27,475 nucleotides of DNA from an uncultured Collinsella sp. (GTDB lineage Bacteria > Actinomycetota > Coriobacteriia > Coriobacteriales > Coriobacteriaceae), in contig CAADVS010000048.1 in NCBI GenBank assembly GCA_900752545.1, positions 1 through 27,475 of the forward strand. Direction: 5' to 3'. Under the pieces are notes generated by a model. That model was given only the letters and a program-made list of their open reading frames with translations. It was not told where the DNA came from and did not search any database. Numbering within the stretch: the stretch's first letter is position 1; the number at the start of each line of letters is the position of its first letter. The position numbers and the translations under genes are program-made. Shown in pieces: positions 15,857 through 22,044 of this stretch.

Positions 15857-16178
15857 GAGTAGTTTTGTTGAGCATAAGTCGTGCAAATAGTCAAGCCATG
15901 TCTGTTTAAACAAAATAGTGACAGTACGAGCACATTCGCACTTGCTTAATATCGATATTAATGAACAGCTTGCTTGTATCTATAAAATACATAGCTTGAT
16001 GAGCGACGCCTTGTCGTGTAATGAGTCAAAAAGCAGTAACGTAATCAACTTGTAACAAACCTAGACGTTTAAACAAATAATCCAACCTTTTGCGGATTTA
16101 GCTATAATTCCACAATCCAAACAGGTATACTCCTTTCATGTCGTGTAGGAAATACGTAGACAAAAAGGAGGTTATGTG
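15857..16178 (+). promoter_or_regulatory. PTS operon control region
   Basis: About 320 AT-rich bases with no gene. It holds the palindrome at 15946-15961, two GTTTAAACAAA copies (15904-15914 and 16068-16078), a TATAAT at 16103-16108 and a TATACT at 16125-16130 that may be -10 boxes. I see no matching consensus -35 and no sigma-54 -24/-12 pair. The ribosome site AAGGAGG is at 16165-16171. Confidence 0.55.
15946..15961. promoter_or_regulatory. 16-bp perfect palindrome, likely operator
   Basis: TTAATATCGATATTAA is fully self-complementary. It lies about 220 bases upstream of the PTS genes and is the best operator candidate in this gap. Confidence 0.6.
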
Positions 16179-17168
16179 ATGGTAAGTATTGTTCTTGCTA
16201 GCCACGGGGACTTGGCAGCTGGAATCAAGCAGACGGGCTCGATGGTCTTTGGCGATCAGCCGTCTGTTGCCGTGGTCTCGCTCGAGCCGAGCATGGGCCC
16301 CGACGACTTCCGTGCCAAGGTCGAGGAAGCAGTCGCTTCCTTCGAGGACCAGGAGCAGGTGCTCTTCCTCGTTGATCTGTGGGGCGGCACGCCGTTCAAC
16401 CAGATCAGCGGGCTCATCGAGGGCCACGATTCCTGGGCTATCGTCACCGGTGTCAACCTGCCTATGCTCATCGAGGCATATTCGCAGCGCTTTGACGCAA
16501 AGAACACTGCACATGCGATCGCAAAACATCTCGTGACTGAGGCTAAGGCTGGCGTGCGCGTCAAGCCCGAGTCTCTGGAGCCCGAGGAGAAGAAGCCGGC
16601 TACGGCCGCCGCTGCTCCTGCAGGCGCCATCCCTCCGGGAACGGTCATCGGCGACGGGCACATCAAGATCGCCCACGTCCGTATCGACACCCGTCTGCTG
16701 CATGGTCAGGTGGCCACCACGTGGACCAAGCAGATTAACCCCAACCGCATCATCGTGGTTTCCGACGGCGTTGCTCACGACGAGCTTCGCAAGACGATGA
16801 TCGAGCAGGCTGCCCCTCCGGGAGTCCATGCCAACGTCGTGCCCATCAAGAAGATGGCCGAGGTCGTCAAGGACACGCGTTTTGGTGACACCAAGGCCAT
16901 GCTGCTCTTCGAGAACCCGCAGGATCTGCTCAAGGCCATCGAGGCCGGCGTCGACATCAAGGAAGTCAACATCGGTTCCATGGCTCACTCCAAGGGCAAG
17001 GTCGTCGTCACCAACGCCGTCGCTATGGGCGATGACGACGTTAAGACCCTCGAGGCCCTCAAGGCCAAGGGCGTCAAGTTCGAGGTCCGCAAGGTTCCTT
17101 CGGATGCTTCCGAGGATCTCGACGCCATGTTGAAGAAAGCTAAGGCCGAACTGGCCGCTCAAGCATAG
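16179..17168 (+). CDS. manX: Mannose-family PTS EIIAB
   Basis: This is the cytoplasmic phosphotransfer component of a mannose-type phosphotransferase system, passing phosphate from HPr to the sugar. The 329-aa protein has an EIIA domain (1-125) with active-site His9 in VLASHGDLA and a hydrophobic VLFLVDLWGGTPFNQ strand. An Ala/Pro/Lys linker (about 133-158) leads to the EIIB domain (160-329) with active-site His175 in DTRLLHGQVAT. These positions match ManX of E. coli closely. The ATG at 16179 lies 7 bases after AAGGAGG; a GTG at 16176 immediately before it is not needed. manY follows after 18 bases. Sugar range in the family includes mannose, glucose, fructose and amino sugars, and cannot be fixed here. 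Confidence 0.95.
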   Translation: MVSIVLASHGDLAAGIKQTGSMVFGDQPSVAVVSLEPSMGPDDFRAKVEEAVASFEDQEQVLFLVDLWGGTPFNQISGLIEGHDSWAIVTGVNLPMLIEAYSQRFDAKNTAHAIAKHLVTEAKAGVRVKPESLEPEEKKPATAAAAPAGAIPPGTVIGDGHIKIAHVRIDTRLLHGQVATTWTKQINPNRIIVVSDGVAHDELRKTMIEQAAPPGVHANVVPIKKMAEVVKDTRFGDTKAMLLFENPQDLLKAIEAGVDIKEVNIGSMAHSKGKVVVTNAVAMGDDDVKTLEALKAKGVKFEVRKVPSDASEDLDAMLKKAKAELAAQA

Positions 17169-17186
17169 TAAAGGAGGGTCCGATAC

Positions 17187-18005
17187 ATGTCTGCAATCAC
17201 TATTCTGCTTGTTGCGATTGTCGCGTTGCTTGCCGGTATGGAAGGCATTCTGGATGAGTTCCAGTTCCATCAGCCGCTCGTGGCATGCACGCTTATCGGT
17301 CTCGTAACCGGTCACCTTCAGGAGGGCATCCTCCTGGGCGGTTCGCTCCAGATGATGGCCCTTGGCTGGGCTAACGTCGGCGCCGCCGTCGCGCCTGACG
17401 CCGCTCTGGCCTCGGTCGCTTCTTCGATCATCATGGTGCTCGCCCTCAACGGCGGCGCCACTGATTCGGCCAAGGCCGTTACCGCGGCCATCGCCGTCGC
17501 CGTCCCGCTGTCGGTCGCTGGTCTGTTCCTGACCATGATCTGCCGTACCATTGCTACCGCTATCGCTCACGCCATGGACGGTTGCGCCGAGAAGGGCGAC
17601 TTCTCCGGCATCGAGCGCTGGCAGTACGCTGCCATCCTCATGCAGGGCCTTCGTATCGCCATCCCGGCAGTACTTCTGTGCATCATCCCGGCCGAGGCCG
17701 TTACCAACGCGCTTAACGCTATGCCCGACTGGCTGTCCGGCGGCATGGCTGTCGGCGGCGGCATGGTCGCTTCCGTCGGTTACGCCATGGTCATCAACAT
17801 GATGGCCACCAAGGAGACCTGGCCGTTCTTCATCCTCGGCTTTGTCCTTGCTGCCATCCCTCAGCTCACGCTGATCGCCCTTGGCCTCATCGGCATCTCC
17901 CTTGCCCTCATCTACCTTGGCCTTAAGGATCTGGCCAAGCAGGGTGGCGGCATGGGCGGTGGCTCCGGCGACCCGCTCGGCGACATTCTGAACGATTACG
18001 AGTAG
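17187..18005 (+). CDS. manY: Mannose-family PTS EIIC
   Basis: EIIC is one of the two membrane components that form the sugar channel with EIID. The 272-aa protein is strongly hydrophobic with several membrane helices. It shows the family pattern EGILDEFQFHQPLVACTLIGLVTGHLQEGILLGGSLQMMALGWANVGAA, where the conserved charged and glutamine residues line the substrate site. The C-terminus is glycine-rich (GGGMGGGSGDP). The ATG follows AAAGGAGGG. It sits 18 bases after EIIAB and 16 bases before EIID, so one mRNA carries all three. Confidence 0.95.
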   Translation: MSAITILLVAIVALLAGMEGILDEFQFHQPLVACTLIGLVTGHLQEGILLGGSLQMMALGWANVGAAVAPDAALASVASSIIMVLALNGGATDSAKAVTAAIAVAVPLSVAGLFLTMICRTIATAIAHAMDGCAEKGDFSGIERWQYAAILMQGLRIAIPAVLLCIIPAEAVTNALNAMPDWLSGGMAVGGGMVASVGYAMVINMMATKETWPFFILGFVLAAIPQLTLIALGLIGISLALIYLGLKDLAKQGGGMGGGSGDPLGDILNDYE

Positions 18006-18021
18006 GAGGGGAGTGATACAT

Positions 18022-18942
18022 ATGGCAGAGAACAAGATTCAGCTCACCAAGGCTGACCGCAAGAAGGTTTGCTTCCGTCATCAGTTCCTTCAGGGCTCGT
18101 GGAACTACGAGCGTATGCAGAACGGCGGCTGGTGCTTCGCAATGATCCCTGCGATCAAGAAGCTCTACACCAGCAAGGATGACCAGATTGCCGCTCTTAA
18201 GCGCCACCTGGAGTTCTATAACACCCACCCCTATGTTTCCGCCCCCGTCATTGGCGTTACCCTCGCTCTCGAGGAGGAGCGCGCCAACGGTGCCCCGATT
18301 GACGACGTCGCCATTCAGGGCGTCAAGGTCGGTATGATGGGCCCGCTCGCCGGTGTCGGCGACCCCGCCTTCTGGTTCACCCTTCGCCCGATTCTGGGTG
18401 CTCTGGGCGCTTCCCTGGCCCTGTCCGGCAGCATCGCCGGTCCGCTGCTGTTCTTCTTCGCGTGGAACATCATCCGTTACGCCTTCCTGTGGTACACGCA
18501 GGAGTTTGGCTACAAGGTCGGCTCCTCCATCGCCAAGGACCTCTCCGGCGGTCTGATGGGCAAGGTCACCGAGGGTGCTTCCATCCTGGGTATGTTCATC
18601 ATCGGCGCCCTGGTCGAGCGCTGGGTGTCCATCTCCTTCACCCCGGTCGTCTCCAAGGTCACGCAGTCTGCTGGCGCCTTTATCGACTGGGCTAACCTGC
18701 CCTCCGGTTCTGAGGGTGTCAAGGAAGCACTGACGATGTATAACTCCATCGGTGCTAACGCCCTTGATCAGGTGAAGGTCACCACGCTTCAGGCCAACCT
18801 CGATCAGCTCATCCCCGGCCTTGCCGCCGTGTGCCTGACCCTGCTGGTCTGCAAGCTCCTCAAGAAGAAGGTCAGCCCGATCGTCATCATCCTGGCTCTC
18901 TTCGCCATCGGCATCATCGGTCGCGTCTGCGGCTTCATGTAA
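18022..18942 (+). CDS. manZ: Mannose-family PTS EIID
   Basis: EIID is the second membrane component of the transporter. The 306-aa protein starts MAENKIQLTKADRKKVCFRHQF and continues with the conserved QGSWNYERMQNGGWCFAMIPAIKKLY and GPLAGVGDPAFWFTLRPILGALGASLA blocks, with C-terminal membrane helices ending in GIIGRVCGFM. The ATG at 18022 is favoured over a GTG at 18013 because GGAGGGGAG (18005-18012) is spaced properly only for the ATG, and the protein then begins as in the family. A hairpin with a T-rich tail follows at 18999-19046. Confidence 0.95.
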   Translation: MAENKIQLTKADRKKVCFRHQFLQGSWNYERMQNGGWCFAMIPAIKKLYTSKDDQIAALKRHLEFYNTHPYVSAPVIGVTLALEEERANGAPIDDVAIQGVKVGMMGPLAGVGDPAFWFTLRPILGALGASLALSGSIAGPLLFFFAWNIIRYAFLWYTQEFGYKVGSSIAKDLSGGLMGKVTEGASILGMFIIGALVERWVSISFTPVVSKVTQSAGAFIDWANLPSGSEGVKEALTMYNSIGANALDQVKVTTLQANLDQLIPGLAAVCLTLLVCKLLKKKVSPIVIILALFAIGIIGRVCGFM

Positions 18943-18998
18943 GCACGTTTCGGCTTAAGACCGAGAATTGCTAGGCAAGGGCTTTTGAGCCATTGAAA

Positions 18999-19046
18999 CG
19001 GACCGCACCCGGTGGGTACACTGGATGCGGTCCGATTGTTTTATTT
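18999..19046 (+). terminator. Terminator or attenuator between EIID and DUF956
   Basis: CGGACCGCA (18999-19007) pairs perfectly with TGCGGTCCG (19026-19034) and is followed by TTGTTTTATTT. It lies just before the DUF956 ribosome site, so it may reduce rather than abolish read-through. Confidence 0.75.
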
Positions 19047-19062
19047 GGAGGGCGAGGCGCGC

Positions 19063-19461
19063 ATGGCGCAATCTCAGAACAGCACGGTCGATCTGGCAAC
19101 GCCGGCAACCTGCCTGATGGGGCTTACCAGCCACGGCAACGTGATGGTGGGCAATAAGGCGTTCGAGTATTACAACGAGCGCAATCCCGAGGATTATATT
19201 CAAATCCCGTGGGATGAGGTCGACTATATTGCCGCCGAGGTTTTACGCGGCACCAAGAAGATCACGCGTTTTGCCATCTTCACCAAGGACAACGGTCACT
19301 TTACGTTTTCGACGCGCGACGACAAAGAGACGCTTCGTGCTGTCCGCAAGTACGTCGACGAGGATAAGCTTGTGCGTTCGCCCGACTTTATCGATGTGAC
19401 GGCCAAGGGCGCCAAGAGCATCCCCTCCGTTATCAAAAACCTCTTCCACAAAGGTAACTAG
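19063..19461 (+). CDS. DUF956 family protein
   Basis: The 132-aa soluble protein (MAQSQNSTVDLATPATCLMGLTSHGNVMVGNKAFEYYNERNPEDYIQIPW...) matches the pattern of DUF956. Genes of this family are typically the last gene of mannose-type PTS operons in Gram-positive bacteria; their role is not well defined, perhaps regulatory. The ATG at 19063 follows GGAGGGCGAGG; an upstream ATG at 19012 lies inside the preceding hairpin and is unlikely. It is separated from EIID by a terminator-like hairpin, so its level may be set below that of the transporter. Confidence 0.88.
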   Translation: MAQSQNSTVDLATPATCLMGLTSHGNVMVGNKAFEYYNERNPEDYIQIPWDEVDYIAAEVLRGTKKITRFAIFTKDNGHFTFSTRDDKETLRAVRKYVDEDKLVRSPDFIDVTAKGAKSIPSVIKNLFHKGN

Positions 19462-19467
19462 CTCCTC

Positions 19468-19538
19468 ATAAGTTGCGGTGAAATAGTTCCTAAATACGGC
19501 TTTAGATGCTTCAGACAGGAACTATTCCACCGCAACTT
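19468..19538. repeat. Second copy of the GTTGCGGTGAAATAGTTC palindromic element
   Basis: Twenty-base arms at 19470-19489 and 19519-19538 pair with one mismatch. The first 28 bases (19468-19495) are identical to 15782-15809. No T run follows, so termination is doubtful. The loop sequence differs between the two copies. Confidence 0.85.
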
Positions 19539-19580
19539 CGAAGTCTAGTCATGCGACGTATTGCGATGCAGTAAATCTGC

Positions 19581-19586
19581 TACACT
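19581..19586 (+). promoter_or_regulatory. Possible -10 box of the tRNA gene
   Basis: TACACT lies 10 bases before the tRNA, at the distance expected for a -10. A good -35 is not clear. Confidence 0.35.
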
Positions 19587-19596
19587 AGTACAACAT

Positions 19597-19672
19597 GCCT
19601 CCGTAGCTCAGGGGATAGAGCACCGCTCTCCTAAAGCGGGTGTCGACGGTTCGAATCCGCCCGGGGGCACCA
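19597..19672 (+). tRNA. tRNA-Arg (anticodon CCU), CCA encoded
   Basis: Acceptor GCCTCCG pairs with CGGGGGC. The D stem is GCTC/GAGC. The anticodon stem CCGCT/AGCGG encloses the loop CTCCTAA, with anticodon CCT at 19630-19632, reading AGG arginine codons. The T loop is TTCGAAT. The T stem has one A-C mismatch. Discriminator A is at 19669 and CCA at 19670-19672. Confidence 0.93.
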
Positions 19673-19682
19673 GAGAAATATC

Positions 19683-19714
19683 GAGCCCGGTACCGCTACG
19701 GTGCCGGGCTCTTC
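19683..19714 (+). terminator. tRNA-Arg terminator
   Basis: GAGCCCGGTACCG (19683-19695) pairs with CGGTGCCGGGCTC (19699-19711), with one T-G wobble, followed by TTCT. Confidence 0.8.
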
Positions 19715-19727
19715 TGGTCTAAGGGCA

Positions 19728-19750
19728 GGATTCGAGCCGTCGACACCCGC
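19728..19750 (-). repeat. Inverted partial copy of tRNA-Arg
   Basis: These 23 bases are the reverse complement of tRNA positions 19636-19658 (3' anticodon stem, variable loop, most of the T arm) with a single difference. The fragment lies between the tRNA terminator and the duplicated tRNA end. Confidence 0.85.
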
Positions 19751-19776
19751 GTCACTCATTTCCCCGCGGGGGAGTT

Positions 19777-19845
19777 TTCGAGTCCGCCCGGGGGCACCAG
19801 AGGAATATCGAGCCCGGTACCGCTACGGTGCCGGGTTCTTCTGGT
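19777..19845 (+). repeat. Direct duplication of tRNA-Arg 3' end and terminator
   Basis: These 69 bases match 19650-19718 with three substitutions. They carry the T-loop to CCA end of the tRNA and a second terminator hairpin (19810-19838). The 5' half of a tRNA is absent, so this is not a second gene. Confidence 0.9.
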
Positions 19846-19855
19846 TCAATGCCAT

Positions 19856-19898
19856 GTCAAAAACGAAGCGCCCGCTTGCTGGGGGAGCAAGCGGGCGC
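19856..19898 (-). terminator. pknB terminator
   Basis: GCGCCCGCTTGCT (19868-19880) is perfectly inverted at 19886-19898 around GGGGG. On the minus strand the stem is followed by TCGTTTTT, fitting the end of the kinase transcript. Confidence 0.85.
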
Positions 19899-19950
19899 CT
19901 GTGAGCGAATATGTTTGCGGCGAGAGCCGTGATGAGCGGTGGGGTGGCGA

Positions 19951-21912
19951 CTAGTTGGTCGTACCGGAATCGTCACCCGTGCCCGAGCCAGAGCCCGAAC
20001 CCGAGCCAGAAAGTGCGACCGTCAGCGTAATCGTGCTGTCGGTGGACTGCTTGCCAGTGGGGGAGACGCCCGTAACGGTGGCATCCTCGTTACCGCTTAC
20101 GGGATTGCCGTTCTGGTCACAGAAGCCGATGTTATAGAAACCGGCGTTGTTGAGCGCGGTGACGGCGGCGGAGATGCTCTTGCCGTACAGGTTGCCCGGA
20201 ACACTGGCCTTGCCGGACTTCTTGGCAATGACGACGGTAATCGTGGCGCCGGGCTTCTGCTTGCCACTGGGGTTCCAGCTGATCACGGTGCCCTCGGTAA
20301 CCGAGTCGTTCTCCTGGTAGCTAACGTCGACGCCAAAGCCTGCCATATCGAGGGCGTTGCGCGCCTGGGCCTCGGTCATGTCGGTCAGATCGGGGACGGA
20401 CGTGGTATCCGGGCCGCTCGAGACCTTGTACGAGATGGTCGTGCCCTTCGCGACTTCCTTACCGGCTTCGGTGCCCTGCTCAAAGACCTGGCCCTCATCG
20501 GCCTCGTTGGCCTCCTCGGAGGCGTTGCCCTTCAGGCCAACGCTTGCCAGCGCGGCCTCGGCCTGGTCCTTGGTCAGGCCGACAAGCCGGGGAACCTCAA
20601 CCTTCTCGGAGGGCTTGGGACCCTTGGAGATTACCAGGTTCACCTTGGTGCCCTTGGCCTTCTTGGTGTTGCCGTTGGGCGTCTGCTCGGCGACCTTGCC
20701 CTCGTCGACATCGTCGTTGTAGCTTTGGTCGATGGTGCCGACCTCGAGGCCGGCTTCCTTGATCAGCTCGACGGCAGTCTGCTGGTCCTTGCCCAGCACA
20801 TCGGGCACGGTGACCTTCTCGCCGCCAAAGAGCCCGGTGGCGAAGGCCACCACAACGCCAATCACGGCAATTGCGGCGACGACGGCGGCGATAATCTTGT
20901 TCTTGTTGGACTTGGGCTTCTTGGCTTCGTAGGAACCGGTGGAACCCGAGACGGCGCTGCGGGAGTTGGTCTGTCCGCTTACGCCCGATACGGGGCGAAC
21001 CATAGCGCGCGTGGAGTCAGAAAGCTCACGGGTCTTGGTGGCGCCCAGGTCGCCGGCGGCGCCAATGATGCGCGTGGGCTCCGAGACGTTGACGGCACGG
21101 CCCGACAGGTAGCTGTTGAGCACCTGACGCAGCTCGTCGGCGGTCTGGAAGCGGTTTGCCGGGTCCTTCTCCATGCACTTGAGGATGATGCGCTCAAGGT
21201 CGGCGTCGACACCGGAGTTGATCTGGCTCGGCGGAATAGGCAGCTCGTTGACCTGCTTGAGTGCGACCGAGATAGCGTCGTCACCGTCAAAGGGAACGCG
21301 GCCGGTGGCGCACTCGTACATCACGACGCCCAGCGAGTAGATATCCGAGGTGGGGCCGAGGTCCTGACCGCGGGTCTGCTCGGGGCTGACGTAGTGGGCG
21401 GTTCCCAGCACGTTGTTGTCTTGCGTGAGGTGGCTGTTCTTGGCGCGCGCGATGCCAAAGTCCATCACCTTGATGTTGCCGTCGGGCAGCACCATGATGT
21501 TCTGCGGCTTAATGTCGCGGTGGATGATCTCGTGCTTGTGGGCGACCGAAAGCGCAGAGCTGATCTGCGAGCCGATCTGGGCGACCTTCTTGGGATCGAG
21601 AGCGCCGTGGCTCTTGATGCCGCTCTTAAGGTCGGTGCCGCGCAGGTACTCCATGACGATGTAATAGGTGTCGCCGTCCTTGCCCCAATCGTAGACGCCC
21701 ACGATATAGGGGGAGGAGAGACCGGCTGCTGCCTGGGCCTCCTGCTTAAAGCGTGCGGCGAAGGTTGCGTCGCCAGCATACTGTGGCAGCATGATCTTGA
21801 CGGCTACCGTGCGGTCGAGGACCTGGTCCTGTGCACGGTAGACGGTCGCCATGCCGCCTGTTCCCACCTTATCCTTGAGGAGGTATCTTCCCCCGAGGAC
21901 CCTCTGTTCCAT
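19951..21912 (-). CDS. pknB: PASTA-domain Ser/Thr kinase (PknB type)
   Basis: This membrane kinase senses cell-wall fragments through PASTA repeats and phosphorylates division and wall-synthesis proteins. In the 653-aa protein the kinase domain has a glycine loop VGTGGMATV, ATP lysine Lys39 (VAVKIM), catalytic HRDIKPQN with Asp133, DFG at 151-153 and GTAHYVSPEQ in the activation segment. A juxtamembrane Ser/Thr-rich stretch precedes one membrane helix (about 330-355, IIAAVVAAIAVIGVVVAFATG). Four extracellular PASTA repeats follow (starting near VTVPDVLG, VEVPRLVG, TSVPDLTD and ASVPGNLYG), then a GSGSGSG tail. The ATG at 21912 with AGGAG upstream is preferred over one at 21927. It is the last gene of the minus-strand wall cluster. 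Confidence 0.95.
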   Translation of the reverse strand: MEQRVLGGRYLLKDKVGTGGMATVYRAQDQVLDRTVAVKIMLPQYAGDATFAARFKQEAQAAAGLSSPYIVGVYDWGKDGDTYYIVMEYLRGTDLKSGIKSHGALDPKKVAQIGSQISSALSVAHKHEIIHRDIKPQNIMVLPDGNIKVMDFGIARAKNSHLTQDNNVLGTAHYVSPEQTRGQDLGPTSDIYSLGVVMYECATGRVPFDGDDAISVALKQVNELPIPPSQINSGVDADLERIILKCMEKDPANRFQTADELRQVLNSYLSGRAVNVSEPTRIIGAAGDLGATKTRELSDSTRAMVRPVSGVSGQTNSRSAVSGSTGSYEAKKPKSNKNKIIAAVVAAIAVIGVVVAFATGLFGGEKVTVPDVLGKDQQTAVELIKEAGLEVGTIDQSYNDDVDEGKVAEQTPNGNTKKAKGTKVNLVISKGPKPSEKVEVPRLVGLTKDQAEAALASVGLKGNASEEANEADEGQVFEQGTEAGKEVAKGTTISYKVSSGPDTTSVPDLTDMTEAQARNALDMAGFGVDVSYQENDSVTEGTVISWNPSGKQKPGATITVVIAKKSGKASVPGNLYGKSISAAVTALNNAGFYNIGFCDQNGNPVSGNEDATVTGVSPTGKQSTDSTITLTVALSGSGSGSGSGTGDDSGTTN

Positions 21913-22044
21913 TCCTGCTCCTAACATAACTATTCGCTCAACGATGTGTGTAGTACCGAATGTGTGGCCGCTGGGGCCGTGTGGCGCGTTGCCGCTAGCT
22001 CTTCGGCCGCGGCGCGCCTCGGGTGTCCGATTCGATCATGGGCA

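Noticed and set aside
16098..18035. 645-aa antisense frame over the PTS genes, and similar ones over the oxidoreductase and kinase cluster
   Set aside because: They run exactly along certain genes on the other strand and contain no recognisable domains or ribosome sites.
19777..19799. Second tRNA gene
   Set aside because: Only the T-loop to CCA end is present; the D and anticodon arms are missing.
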